DNA of 64,000 nt from Eikenella halliae (lineage in GTDB: Bacteria; Pseudomonadota; Gammaproteobacteria; Burkholderiales; Neisseriaceae). Shown one piece after another: positions 48,649 to 57,368 of this stretch. The notes under the pieces were generated by a model. That model was given only the letters and a program-made list of their open reading frames with translations. It did not search any database and had not been told where the DNA came from. Each line of letters begins with the position of its first letter. The stretch's first letter is position 1. The position numbers and the translations under genes are program-made. The stretch lies in contig NZ_LXSQ01000023.1 of the NCBI RefSeq assembly GCF_001648475.1, forward strand, positions 155,289-219,288. The letters are read 5' to 3'.

Positions 48649-49758
48649 TCAGGTAGTCTCTGCGGTGGGCTGCAAAACATATAGGCTCACGGTTTCGTGC
48701 AGCCGGGCGGCGGCGAGGGGGTTGGCGGCATCGCGGCTTTTGGGGTGTTGCGGGCGGGTGTCGAGGCGTTGGCTGACGGCGAGGCCGGCGGCGGCGATGC
48801 GTTCGGCCAGTTCATTCGGTCGGCGCAGGCCGAGGTGTTCGGCAAGGTCGGACATGATAAGCCAGATTTGCCCGCCGGGATTGAGGCGGGCGGGGGCTTG
48901 TTGCAAAAAGGCTTGCAGCATGGCGCTGCCGGGATCGTAGAGGGCGGTTTCGATGTCGGCGGCGGGTTTGGCGGGCAGCCAGGGCGGGTTGCAAACGATC
49001 AGGTCGGCGCAGCCTTCGGGGAAAAGGTCGGTTTGCAGCAGCTTGATTTGAGGCAGGCCGAGGCGTTGGAAATTGGCGCGGGCACAGGCGACGGCGCGGG
49101 GGCTGTTGTCGGTGGCGGTAACCGTTTGGAGGCCGCGCCGGGCGAGCAGGGCGGCAATCACGCCGCTGCCGGTGCCTATGTCGAAAGCGCTCTGGGCGTG
49201 GGGCGGCAGGGGTGCGGCGGCGATCAGGCCGAGATACTCGCCGCGCAAGGGGGAGAACACGCCGAACGGCACATGGATACGCGCGCCGAGTGTGGGGATT
49301 TCCACGCCCTTTTTGTGCCATTGGTGGGCGCCGATGAAGCCGAGCAGCAGGTTGAGCGGCAACAGGAACGGCTCGCTGTTTGGTTCTCCGAACACGTCGG
49401 CCAGGGCGGCGGATACGTCGGGGGCGCGGCGCAGATTCAGCCGATAGCCGGCATCGATTTCCACCAGCAGCATGTTAGCCAGTCGGCTGCGTTGCGCCTG
49501 TTGCATGCGGTGGGTGTGGAAATCGGGCGAGGCAGCGGCGGGAAGCTGGCGTTTCACGGCGGAGAGCAGCTGCACGGCCTGATGATAATCGCCGCGCCAA
49601 AGCAGGGCTTGGCCTTGGCGGAAACTTTTGAGCGTGGCTTTGGCAGAAAGGCCGGCCTCGGCCACGGCGAGCGCGGCGGGCGGCTTTTGCGCGGCGGTGT
49701 TGCGCCACGGGGCTTGGCGGGTTTGGCCTTGTTCTTGCCAGGTGAGGGTGTGGGGCAT
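48649..49758 (-). CDS. Class I SAM-dependent methyltransferase (HemK/RlmG type)
   Basis: A 369-residue protein. The C-terminal 200 residues are a Rossmann methyltransferase with motif I AFDIGTGSGVIAALLARRG, ATDNSPRAVACARAN and the NPPW tetrapeptide (IVCNPPWLPAKP), which marks enzymes that methylate amino or amide nitrogens in RNA bases or proteins (RlmG, RsmC, PrmC). The N-terminal 150 residues are a separate helical domain. The substrate cannot be fixed. Starts MPHTLTWQEQGQTR at 49758; stands alone. Confidence 0.8.
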   Translation of the reverse strand: MPHTLTWQEQGQTRQAPWRNTAAQKPPAALAVAEAGLSAKATLKSFRQGQALLWRGDYHQAVQLLSAVKRQLPAAASPDFHTHRMQQAQRSRLANMLLVEIDAGYRLNLRRAPDVSAALADVFGEPNSEPFLLPLNLLLGFIGAHQWHKKGVEIPTLGARIHVPFGVFSPLRGEYLGLIAAAPLPPHAQSAFDIGTGSGVIAALLARRGLQTVTATDNSPRAVACARANFQRLGLPQIKLLQTDLFPEGCADLIVCNPPWLPAKPAADIETALYDPGSAMLQAFLQQAPARLNPGGQIWLIMSDLAEHLGLRRPNELAERIAAAGLAVSQRLDTRPQHPKSRDAANPLAAARLHETVSLYVLQPTAETT

Positions 49759-49843
49759 GGCGGAGTAGTTGGCTTGGTTCGGGGTTCGCTCTGTTTAAGA
49801 TTTCAGGTAGCCTGATGGACGGAGGTGAAAAAGTATGGGCGGT

Positions 49844-50161
49844 TCAATCGCAGTCTGCGCGGATGCCGTGCCGGGCGGCGAGGGCGTAGCAGAGCAGCAC
49901 GCACAAAAACAGCGGCGGGTACAGGGTGGCGGCAAAACAGGAAAGCAGTAATGCGAGCAGCAGCAGCCGCACACGGCCGCTGCCGAAGCTGCCGCAGTAT
50001 TCCATCCGTTTGATAAAGGCCACGGCAAATAATGCGGGGAAAAGGGCGTGGAATTTCAGGATAAACGGATAAGTGATGCCGCTGCGCACGAGCCACAAGA
50101 CGAACAGCAGGTGCAGACCGGGCAGGATAAGGGCGAGGGCGGTAAAACGGGTTTTGTTCAT
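49844..50161 (-). CDS. Small inner-membrane protein of unknown function, 105 aa
   Basis: Not recognised. Three to four hydrophobic segments (ALALILPGLHLLFVLWLV, FHALFPALFAVAFI, LLLLALLLSCFAATLYPPLFLCVLLCYALAA) with short loops. The ATG at 50161 (MNKTRFTAL) lacks a clear ribosome site (AAAAGTACC). Lies 62 bp after the mpl stop, across a DUS-pair hairpin, on the same strand; likely a short membrane protein but with no clue to its role. Confidence 0.55.
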   Translation of the reverse strand: MNKTRFTALALILPGLHLLFVLWLVRSGITYPFILKFHALFPALFAVAFIKRMEYCGSFGSGRVRLLLLALLLSCFAATLYPPLFLCVLLCYALAARHGIRADCD

Positions 50162-50183
50162 GGTACTTTTCCGGGTGGGTTGA

Positions 50184-50224
50184 TTTTTCAGGTAGCCTCA
50201 TACATAACAAAGGTTACCTGAAAA
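50184..50224 (-). terminator. DUS-pair terminator of mpl
   Basis: TTTTTCAGGTAGCCT and AGGTTACCTGAAAA (one C-to-T change in the right arm) around a loop of about 12 bases, directly behind the mpl stop. Confidence 0.65.
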
Positions 50225-50230
50225 CTTATT

Positions 50231-51613
50231 TCACTCCCGCGCCAAGCCGTCCAGCAGCTTCTGATGAATCCCGCCGAAGCCGCCGTTGCTCATCACGAGG
50301 ATGTGGTCGCCGCTTTGGGCGTTGCTCAGGATGCTTTGCACGAAGGCGTCGAAATCGTTGCCGGTGTGCAGTTTGCCGCCGAGCGGGGCGAGGGCGGCGG
50401 CCACGTCCCATTCCACGCCGCCGCCGTAGCAGAACACTTGGTCGGCTTCGGTCAGGCTTCCGGGCAGGGCGGCTTTCATGCTGCCGAGCTTCATGGTGTT
50501 GGAGCGCGGTTCGAGCACGGCGATGATGCGCGCGCCGCCCACTTTCTGCCGCAGCCCGGCTATGGTGGTGGCGATGGCGGTGGGGTGGTGGGCGAAGTCG
50601 TCATACACGGTGATGCCGCGCACGCAGCCTTTCACTTCCATGCGCCGCTTCACGTTTTGGAATTGCGAAAGCGCTTCGCAGGCTACCTGAATACTCACGC
50701 CGGCATGGCGGGCGGCGGCGATGACGGCCAGCGCGTTGAGGCGGTTGTGTTCGCCCAACAGCGGCCAGGCGATATGGCCGACGGTTTGGCCGTGGTGCAG
50801 CACATCGAATGCGCCGTTTTCATCCGGCTCGCCGGCCTGCCAGCCTTCTGCGCTGCCGAAGTTTTCCACCGGCGTCCAGCAGCCTTGTGCCAACACGGTT
50901 TGCAGGCTCTCTTCGCGGCCGTTGCGCACAATCAGGCCGTTGCCCGGGATGGTGCGCACCAGGTGGTGGAACTGGGTTTGGATGGCGGCGAGGTTAGGGA
51001 AAATGTCGGCGTGGTCGTATTCGAGGTTGTTCAGAATGGCGGTGCGCGGGCGGTAGTGCACGAACTTGCTGCGCTTGTCGAAAAAGGCGGTGTCGTATTC
51101 GTCGGCTTCGATCACGAAAAACGGTGAGCGGCTGGTCGGATCGGCTTTGGGCGCCTGCGGCAGGCGGGCGGAAATGCCGAAGTTTTGCGGAATGCCGCCG
51201 ATGAGGAAGCCGGGAGCCAGGCCGGCGTATTCCAACACCCAGGCCAGCATGGAGGCGGTGGTGGTTTTGCCGTGCGTACCGGCCACGCCGAGCACCCAAC
51301 GGCCATGCAGCACGTTTTCAGCCAGCCATTGCGGGCCGGACACATAAGGCAGGCCGCGATTCAAAATGGCCTCGATCACCGGCATGCCGCGCTTGGCCAC
51401 ATTGCCGACCACATACACGTCGGCGGGAAATTCGTTCAGCTGTTCCGCATCGAAGCCTTCGTACACGGCAATGCCTAAATCGGCCAGCTGCGTGCTCATC
51501 GGCGGATACATTTTGGCGTCGCAGCCGCTCACTTTGAAGCCCGCTTCCTGGGCGATGGCGGCCAGCCCGCCCATGAATGTGCCGCCGATGCCGATAATGT
51601 GGATGTGTTGCAT
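50231..51613 (-). CDS. mpl: UDP-MurNAc:L-alanyl-gamma-D-glutamyl-meso-DAP ligase
   Basis: Murein peptide ligase of the recycling pathway: attaches the recovered tripeptide to UDP-MurNAc. The 460-residue Mur-ligase protein starts MQHIHIIGIGGTFMGGLA, has the ATP loop GTHGKTTT (112-119), the EADEYDTAFFDKRSKFVHYRP stretch specific for Mpl, NLEYDHADIFPNL and the DDFAHHPTAI motif. ATG 51613 fits the family; the frame stays open to 51799 without similarity. The window also has pgeF, slt and a candidate peptidase, other genes around wall turnover, though not in one operon. Confidence 0.94.
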   Translation of the reverse strand: MQHIHIIGIGGTFMGGLAAIAQEAGFKVSGCDAKMYPPMSTQLADLGIAVYEGFDAEQLNEFPADVYVVGNVAKRGMPVIEAILNRGLPYVSGPQWLAENVLHGRWVLGVAGTHGKTTTASMLAWVLEYAGLAPGFLIGGIPQNFGISARLPQAPKADPTSRSPFFVIEADEYDTAFFDKRSKFVHYRPRTAILNNLEYDHADIFPNLAAIQTQFHHLVRTIPGNGLIVRNGREESLQTVLAQGCWTPVENFGSAEGWQAGEPDENGAFDVLHHGQTVGHIAWPLLGEHNRLNALAVIAAARHAGVSIQVACEALSQFQNVKRRMEVKGCVRGITVYDDFAHHPTAIATTIAGLRQKVGGARIIAVLEPRSNTMKLGSMKAALPGSLTEADQVFCYGGGVEWDVAAALAPLGGKLHTGNDFDAFVQSILSNAQSGDHILVMSNGGFGGIHQKLLDGLARE

Positions 51614-51854
51614 AGCCGAAAGCCTTATTTGGAAATGGAAAGGCGGAATTATAACGGATTGGCGCGGCATCGGGCATTTGATGCTTGGGTGGCTTTCGGC
51701 GGAACAAAAGGCTGCCTGCGGGCGGCGGTTCGGGCGCGGTTGAAAATATTGATGATGCGGTTTCAGGTAGCCTTTCAGATAAACCCTTTGATTTGACAAT
51801 AAAACCGCTAAAACTTAGAATCGCGCCGTTTTTAAATTTGCAGCCGGATAAAGC

Positions 51855-52769
51855 ATGAGCAAACGTGTGTTGGTGGTGTCGTATTCGCAGAGCGGGCAGT
51901 TGGCGCGCCTGAAGGAGAGTTTCCTGCGCGATGTGCGCGGCGCGGAAGGAATCGAGGTGGACGATGTGGTGCTGCAGCCGCAGCGGCCGTTTGCGTTTCC
52001 GTGGCGTTTCCTGCCGTTTTTCGATGCCTTTCCCGAAACCGTGCATTTGCAGCCCGCGCCCATCGAGCCGCCGCAGCTGGCGCATGAGCGCTATGATTTG
52101 GCGGTGATTGCCTACAGCGTGTGGTTTTTGTCGCCCGCGCAGCCGGTTACGGCGTTTCTGCAAAGCGAGGCCGCGCGGCGCGTGTTGCGCGATACGCCGG
52201 TAATCACGCTCATCGGCTGCCGCAATATGTGGCTGATGGCGCAGGAGAAAATGAAGCGGCTGCTGGCCGGTGCGGGCGCGCGGCTGGTGGGCAATGTGGT
52301 GAAAATCGACCAATGCGGCAGCGCGGCGAGCTTCATCACCACGCCGCTGTGGATGTTTACCGGCAAACGGCAGGCGGTATCGTGGCTGCCGCCTGCGGGC
52401 ATCAGCGAAGCGGAAATCGCCGATGCGGCGCGTTTTGGGCGGCGCATCGCCGAGGCGCTGCAGCATGATGAAACATTAGACGAAACGCTGCTGCAACACA
52501 TGGGCGCGGTGAAAATCAATGAAAGGCTGATTTCCGGCGAGCGGGCGGCCCAGCGCAGCTTTGCGGTGTGGGGCAGGCTGGCGATGGCTGCCGGGCGGGT
52601 GTCGCCGCTGTTGAGGCGGCTGGTGCTGTGCGCGTATATCGTGTTTTTGTTGGGGATTATCCTCACCGTGGTGCCGATCGGCGCGCTGCTCAAAACCCTG
52701 CTTGCGCCGCTGCGGCGGGAAAAGATGCGGCGGGAGCGGGAATATTATGCCGCGCCTTCGGGTGAGTGA
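51855..52769 (+). CDS. DarA-like flavodoxin-fold protein (dialkylresorcinol condensing enzyme-like)
   Basis: A 304-residue protein with a flavodoxin-like N-terminus (KRVLVVSYSQSGQLARL, the SYSxSG phosphate-loop) and a C-terminal hydrophobic segment (LVLCAYIVFLLGIILTVVPIGALL) that should anchor it in the membrane. The set of AVIAYSVWFLSPAQP, LIGCRNMWLMAQEKM and the TPLWMFTGKR stretch resembles proteins annotated as dialkylresorcinol condensing enzyme (DarA). No other dialkylresorcinol or aryl-polyene genes are adjacent. Role unknown; a redox function is likely. Confidence 0.7.
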   Translation: MSKRVLVVSYSQSGQLARLKESFLRDVRGAEGIEVDDVVLQPQRPFAFPWRFLPFFDAFPETVHLQPAPIEPPQLAHERYDLAVIAYSVWFLSPAQPVTAFLQSEAARRVLRDTPVITLIGCRNMWLMAQEKMKRLLAGAGARLVGNVVKIDQCGSAASFITTPLWMFTGKRQAVSWLPPAGISEAEIADAARFGRRIAEALQHDETLDETLLQHMGAVKINERLISGERAAQRSFAVWGRLAMAAGRVSPLLRRLVLCAYIVFLLGIILTVVPIGALLKTLLAPLRREKMRREREYYAAPSGE

Positions 52770-52968
52770 GGCGGGGCTGCTTGAGAAATCGGGCAGCCTT
52801 TTTTGCTATGCCGCGTTTAGCCGCAATAATGATTTTTCCATACAGGGCGGCGGGCTGCAGGCTGTACGGTAAGGCAGGCCGATCTGGTGGATGGGGACGA
52901 ATGTTGTTTGGCGGCGGGGTGTGTGCCGAAATCTCTTAGGCTGGCCGCAGGCGATGTGTTGAGTTTGG

Positions 52969-53006
52969 TTTTTCAGGTAGCCTTTGTTCCGCCAAGGCTA
53001 CCTGAA
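52969..53006 (-). terminator. DUS-pair terminator of nadD
   Basis: TTTTTCAGGTAGCCTT and AAGGCTACCTGAAA around a loop of about ten bases, directly behind the nadD stop. The rest of the 52770-53007 spacer shows nothing else. Confidence 0.7.
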
Positions 53007-53007
53007 A

Positions 53008-53622
53008 TTATGCGTTGGTTTGGCAATACAGTTGGTGTTGCCGGATATAGTCGAGCACGGCAGGGGGGATATCGGGGCTGGTGTGTTCGGCGGCGAGCTG
53101 TTGGCGGATTTGGCTGGAGCTGATGGGCAGCGGCTCGGCTTGCAAGATGTGCAGGCGGCCTTGGGGTAGGGCTTCGGCCAACCAACTTTGCAGTGGTGCG
53201 GGAGCTTGGGCGAGGTTGCTGCTGGGGCGGGGGGCGGCGGCAATGCGGCATTGGCGCACGAGATTTTGCCAACGGTGCCAGGTGTGCAGTTGCAGCAGGC
53301 TGTCCATGCCGATGAGCAGCCAGAGCTCGGCGGCGGGGAAGTGTTGGCGGAAGATTTGCACGGTGTCGTGGGTGTAGGTGGCGCCTTGGCGGACGATGTC
53401 GCAGTCGCTCACGGCGAGGCGGGAATCGGCTTGGGCGGCGATTTCGGCCATGGCGAGGCGGTGGTGGGCGGCGGTACGGGGGGTGGTTTTGTGGTAGGGG
53501 TCGCCGGCGGGCAGGAGGATGACGCTTTCTAAATCCAGCTCGTCGGCAAAGCTGCGGGCGATGTGCAGGTGGCCGTTGTGGATGGGGTCGAAGGTGCCGC
53601 CGAAGAGGCCGATGCGGGGCAT
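53008..53622 (-). CDS. nadD: Nicotinate-nucleotide adenylyltransferase
   Basis: Makes nicotinic acid adenine dinucleotide in NAD synthesis. The 204-residue protein starts MPRIGLFGGTFDPIHNGHL with the nucleotidyltransferase GxFDPxHxGH motif, has the GMDSLLQLHTWHRW segment and the C-terminal PISSSQIRQQL (ISSTxIR motif). Length is normal. Single gene on the minus strand between DUS hairpins. Confidence 0.95.
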   Translation of the reverse strand: MPRIGLFGGTFDPIHNGHLHIARSFADELDLESVILLPAGDPYHKTTPRTAAHHRLAMAEIAAQADSRLAVSDCDIVRQGATYTHDTVQIFRQHFPAAELWLLIGMDSLLQLHTWHRWQNLVRQCRIAAAPRPSSNLAQAPAPLQSWLAEALPQGRLHILQAEPLPISSSQIRQQLAAEHTSPDIPPAVLDYIRQHQLYCQTNA

Positions 53623-53741
53623 GGTGGGATTCCTTTGCAGTGGGTTTCAGGTAGCCTTGGGGGTGGGCGGCGCCAATTCGCTTAACTTTTGCTATGGCAT
53701 TGGCTCGCTTTGCTTGGGCGGTGTGTTGATTTGCCATAAAG

Positions 53742-53780
53742 GGGCTACCTGAAAATGGTTCGATAAATTTCAGGTAGCCT
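53742..53780 (-). terminator. DUS-pair terminator of ruvA
   Basis: GGCTACCTGAAA and TTTCAGGTAGCC arms around a loop of about 14 bases, 9 bp beyond the ruvA stop. Confidence 0.65.
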
Positions 53781-53788
53781 TTATCTGT

Positions 53789-54370
53789 TTATTTCAGCAG
53801 GTTTTTCAGGGCTAAGCGCACACCTTCGCCTACTTCGGTGCCGGGCGGGATACCTTTGGCGGCGGCGCGGGCTTCTTTTTCGTTGTAGCCCAGGGCGAGC
53901 AGGGTGCTGACGATGTCTTCGCTGCTGTCGCCTGCTTGGGCGGCGGGCTGGGCTTGGGCGCCGCCGGAGGCGGTGAGTTTGCCGCGCAGTTCGAGTACCA
54001 TGCGTTCGGCGGTTTTTTTGCCGATGCCGGGGGCGGAGGAGAGGCGTTTGATGTCTTCGGCGGCGATGGTGGCGGCAAGCTCGTCGGCGCTCATAGCGGA
54101 GAGGATGCCGAGCGCGGTTTTGGCACCGATACCGCTCACTTTGATGAGCTGGCGGAAGGTGTTGCGTTCGCTGTGGCTGCCGAAGCCGAAGAGAAGGTGG
54201 GCATCTTCGCGCACGATGAGCTGAGTGTAGAGCGAGACGGTTTCGCCCACGGGGGGCAGGGTGTAGAAGGTTTGCATGGAAACGTCGGCTTCGTAGGCGA
54301 CGCCGTTTACGTCGATAACGACTTGCGGGGGGATGGCTTCGATGAGTTTGCCGGTGAGCTTGCTGATCAT
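53789..54370 (-). CDS. ruvA: Holliday junction DNA helicase subunit RuvA
   Basis: Binds four-way junctions and loads RuvB for branch migration. The 193-residue protein has domain I (MISKLTGKLIEAIPPQVVIDVNGVAYEADV), two helix-hairpin-helix motifs (VSGIGAKTALGIL and APGIGKKTAERMVLEL) and the C-terminal RuvB-binding domain IVSTLLALGYNEKEARAAAKGI. A short Gly/Ala/Gln-rich linker precedes it. ruvB and ruvC are not adjacent. Confidence 0.96.
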   Translation of the reverse strand: MISKLTGKLIEAIPPQVVIDVNGVAYEADVSMQTFYTLPPVGETVSLYTQLIVREDAHLLFGFGSHSERNTFRQLIKVSGIGAKTALGILSAMSADELAATIAAEDIKRLSSAPGIGKKTAERMVLELRGKLTASGGAQAQPAAQAGDSSEDIVSTLLALGYNEKEARAAAKGIPPGTEVGEGVRLALKNLLK

Positions 54371-54467
54371 GGGGTGAGGCTACCTGAAAAATGGGAAGAG
54401 GGGCATTATATCGGTTTATTCAAACGGGTTATAATCGGGCATTGATTTTGATTGGATTTAAGGGGGT

Positions 54468-54947
54468 ATGATGATGAAAAAACGGAATTTTGCGGCTGTT
54501 GCCTGCGTTGCGCTGTTGGCCGGCTGTTCGGGCAGCAATGTGCTGCTGGGTTTGGGCGTTGCCGGCCGCCATCTGGGCGTGGGCACGGGCTTGAGTATTC
54601 CGGTGGGCAGCCGGAATAACGGCAGCAATGTGCAGGATTTTGGCAATTTGCGCATTATTGAGGAGCAGGTGGTTACGTATTTCGATGCGCAGGGCAAGGC
54701 CGTGCCAAACGAAGTGAAGGGCGGCTACTACCGCCAGCTGCTGAGCCGCCAGGGCAGGGATTATTTGGTGCAGGATTTTTACGAGAGCGGGCAGAAGCGC
54801 AGCGATGCCATGCTGCTCACCCGCGAGAGCCTGTATGATTTCCGCGCCCATCCGCAAAACGGGGTGCTCACCACTTATGCCATCAACGGCAATATTTTGT
54901 ATCAGCAGAATTTTAGAGACGGTAAGATGGTGTCGGCTTCGTATTAA
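54468..54947 (+). CDS. Lipoprotein of unknown function, 159 aa
   Basis: A signal peptide with lipobox LLAGC (C20 to be lipidated) marks a lipoprotein. The mature part is glycine-rich at first (VLLGLGVAGRHLGVGTGLSIPVGS), then has a repeated YxD/YDF pattern with VTYFDAQGKAVPN, QDFYESGQKRSDAML and YAINGNILYQQNFRDGK, which looks like a small antiparallel sheet similar to MORN-like repeats seen in other Neisseriaceae lipoproteins. Three ATG codons in a row at 54468-54476; a GGGGGT ribosome site precedes. Function unknown. Confidence 0.75.
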   Translation: MMMKKRNFAAVACVALLAGCSGSNVLLGLGVAGRHLGVGTGLSIPVGSRNNGSNVQDFGNLRIIEEQVVTYFDAQGKAVPNEVKGGYYRQLLSRQGRDYLVQDFYESGQKRSDAMLLTRESLYDFRAHPQNGVLTTYAINGNILYQQNFRDGKMVSASY

Positions 54948-55042
54948 AACAGGTAATATTGGCGAGCCGGGCTGCCTGAATGGCGGCCTGGTTTGCTATA
55001 ATCTGCCCGATTTTTTAGCCGCTTCGGCGGCTTGCAACCAAA

Positions 55043-55149
55043 TATAGTGGATTAAATTTAAATCAGGACAAGGCGGCTAGCCGCAGACAGTACACACGTT
55101 ACGGCAAGGCGAGCCAACGCTGTACTGGTTTAAATTTAATTCAATAGTA
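55043..55149. repeat. Correia-like miniature repeat element upstream of glmS
   Basis: A 107-bp copy of the AAATTTAA subtype: left TATAGTGGATTAAATTTAAA, interior AAGGCGGCTAGCCGCAGACAG and CAAGGCGAGCCAACGCTG, right TTTAAATTTAATTCAATAGTA (end bases worn). It ends 16 bp before the glmS ATG, so the glmS leader runs through or begins in it. Confidence 0.85.
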
Positions 55150-55165
55150 TGAGAAGGACTTTGCA

Positions 55166-57007
55166 ATGTGCGGTATTGTGGGCGCAGTGCGCGCCAAGCA
55201 GAATGTGGTGGATTTTCTTACCGACGGCCTGAAGCGGCTGGAGTATCGGGGCTATGATTCTTCCGGTATTGCGGTGGGCACGGAGCAGGGCGTGATTGAG
55301 CGCGTGCGCCGCGTGGGCCGCGTGCAGCTGATGGAAGACGCGGCCAAGGCGGCCGGCCTGTGCGGCCACATCGGCATCGGCCACACCCGCTGGGCCACGC
55401 ACGGCGGCGTAACCGAGCCCAATGCGCATCCGCATATTTCAGGTAGCCTGATTGCGGTGGTGCACAACGGCATCATCGAAAATTTCGAGGAAGAGCGCGC
55501 CCGCTTGCAAGGCTTGGGCTATGTGTTTGAATCGCAAACCGATACGGAAGTGATTGCCCATAGCGTACACCACGAATACACCGCCAACGGACACCAGCTG
55601 TTTGCCGCCGTGCAGGTCGCTTGTGCGCGGTTTCACGGCGCGTATGCGATTGCCGTGATGGCGCAGGATAAACCGGCAGAATTGGTGGTGGCACGTATGG
55701 GTTGCCCGCTCTTGGTGGCCTTGGGCGAGGGCGAAACCTTTGCCGCATCAGACGTTTCTGCCGTGGTGGCCTTCACGCGCCGCATCGTGTATCTGCAAGA
55801 CGGCGACATTGCCGAATTGGGCAGCGAAGGCATCCGTCGCCTCGCCGACCGCAGCGGGCAGGAGGCCAAACGCGAAGTGCGCGTGTCCGAGCTGTCGCTC
55901 ACCTCGTTGGAGCTGGGCCCTTACAGCCACTTCATGCAGAAGGAAATTCACGAGCAGCCCAAGGCGATTGCCGACACCGCCGAAGTATTCCTCGGCGGCG
56001 GCTTCGAGCCGGAAAACTTCGGTGCCAAAGCGCGGGAAGTGTTCGAACACATCCGCAGCATCAAAATCTTGGCCTGCGGCACTTCCTATTACGCCGCGCT
56101 CACCGCCAAATACTGGCTGGAAGCCATCGGCAGAGTGCCGACCGATGTGGAAATCGCCAGCGAATACCGCTACCGCGACGTGATTGCCAGCCCCGACCAA
56201 CTGGTGATTACCGTATCCCAGTCCGGCGAAACGCTGGATACCATGGAAGCCTTGAAATACGCGCAATCGCTGGGGCAGAAGCACAGCTTGTCCGTGTGCA
56301 ACGTAATGGAATCCGCCCTGCCGCGCGAGAGCGAACTGGTGCTCTACACCCGCGCCGGCGTGGAAATCGGCGTGGCCTCCACCAAGGCCTTTACCACCCA
56401 GCTGGTGGTGTTGTTCGGGCTGGCGGTTACCCTGGGCAAAATGCGCGGCCATGTTTCCGAGCAGCAGGCGCAGTCTTATATGGAAGAGTTGCGCCAGCTG
56501 CCCGGCAGCATCCAGCACGCGCTCAACCTTGAGCCGCAGATTGCCGCCTGGGCGCACAAATTCGCCGAGAAAAACAGCGCCCTGTTTTTGGGGCGCGGCA
56601 TCCACTACCCCGTGGCCTTGGAAGGCGCGCTGAAACTCAAAGAAATCACCTATATCCATGCCGAAGCCTACCCCGCCGGCGAGCTCAAACACGGCCCCTT
56701 GGCGCTGGTGGACGCGAATATGCCCGTGGTGGTGATTGCGCCGAACGACAGCCTGCTGGATAAAGTGAAGGCCAATATGCAGGAAGTGGGCGCGCGCGGC
56801 GGCGAGCTGTTTGTGTTTACCGATTTGGACAGCAACTTCCAGCCCAGCCCCAATGTGCACATCATCCGCACCCCGCGCCACGTGGGCGTGCTCTCGCCGA
56901 TTGTGCACACCATCCCCGTGCAGCTTCTGGCCTACCACGCCGCCTTGGTGCGCGGCACGGACGTAGACAAACCGCGCAATTTGGCCAAATCGGTAACGGT
57001 GGAATAG
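55166..57007 (+). CDS. glmS: Glutamine-fructose-6-phosphate aminotransferase (isomerizing)
   Basis: Makes glucosamine-6-phosphate for peptidoglycan and lipid A. The 613-residue protein has the class II glutaminase domain beginning MCGIVGAV with catalytic Cys2, the GHTRWATHG and HNGIIENF motifs, and two SIS domains with ACGTSYYAALTAKYW, SQSGETLDTMEAL and ASTKAFTTQL, ending DKPRNLAKSVTVE as in all GlmS. The start ATG at 55166 follows GAAGGACTTTGCA. A DUS is read in frame near 55438-55449 (SGSL). Ends at a DUS terminator. Confidence 0.97.
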   Translation: MCGIVGAVRAKQNVVDFLTDGLKRLEYRGYDSSGIAVGTEQGVIERVRRVGRVQLMEDAAKAAGLCGHIGIGHTRWATHGGVTEPNAHPHISGSLIAVVHNGIIENFEEERARLQGLGYVFESQTDTEVIAHSVHHEYTANGHQLFAAVQVACARFHGAYAIAVMAQDKPAELVVARMGCPLLVALGEGETFAASDVSAVVAFTRRIVYLQDGDIAELGSEGIRRLADRSGQEAKREVRVSELSLTSLELGPYSHFMQKEIHEQPKAIADTAEVFLGGGFEPENFGAKAREVFEHIRSIKILACGTSYYAALTAKYWLEAIGRVPTDVEIASEYRYRDVIASPDQLVITVSQSGETLDTMEALKYAQSLGQKHSLSVCNVMESALPRESELVLYTRAGVEIGVASTKAFTTQLVVLFGLAVTLGKMRGHVSEQQAQSYMEELRQLPGSIQHALNLEPQIAAWAHKFAEKNSALFLGRGIHYPVALEGALKLKEITYIHAEAYPAGELKHGPLALVDANMPVVVIAPNDSLLDKVKANMQEVGARGGELFVFTDLDSNFQPSPNVHIIRTPRHVGVLSPIVHTIPVQLLAYHAALVRGTDVDKPRNLAKSVTVE

Positions 57008-57024
57008 CGTTGTTGGAATGAAAA

Positions 57025-57062
57025 AAGGCTACCTGAAAGTTTTGGGCTTTCAGGTAGCCTTT
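57025..57062 (+). terminator. DUS-pair terminator of glmS
   Basis: AAAGGCTACCTGAAAG and CTTTCAGGTAGCCTTT around a seven-base loop, 18 bp behind the glmS stop. Confidence 0.8.
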
Positions 57063-57292
57063 GGTTTGGGGTAAATATCAGTTGGTTGGGATTGCGGTAT
57101 ACGTTGGCGGTAAAGGTGATTTTGTGGTTGGTGGAGACAGGGTAAAGTTTTGGCATCAATGGAGATAGCGAATGAAATTTGCGGCAGTAAGGCTACCTGA
57201 AAAAGGTTATTCGGCGAAACACAGGTTCTCCTGCTTTTCTGTTGGCACAGCAAATATCAGTTGCGCTTATCCCTCAATATATTGATTTGAAT

Positions 57293-57358
57293 AAAGGCTA
57301 CCTGAAAACCAATTTGGCCAATTTCGTTTCGGACAGTTGGTTTTCAGGTAGCCTTTTT
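57293..57358 (-). terminator. DUS-pair terminator of hemY
   Basis: AAAGGCTACCTGAAAACCAA and its complement around a loop of about 26 bases, ending 11 bp from the hemY stop. Another DUS lies at 57189-57200. Confidence 0.7.
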
Positions 57359-57368
57359 GCCGTATGCC

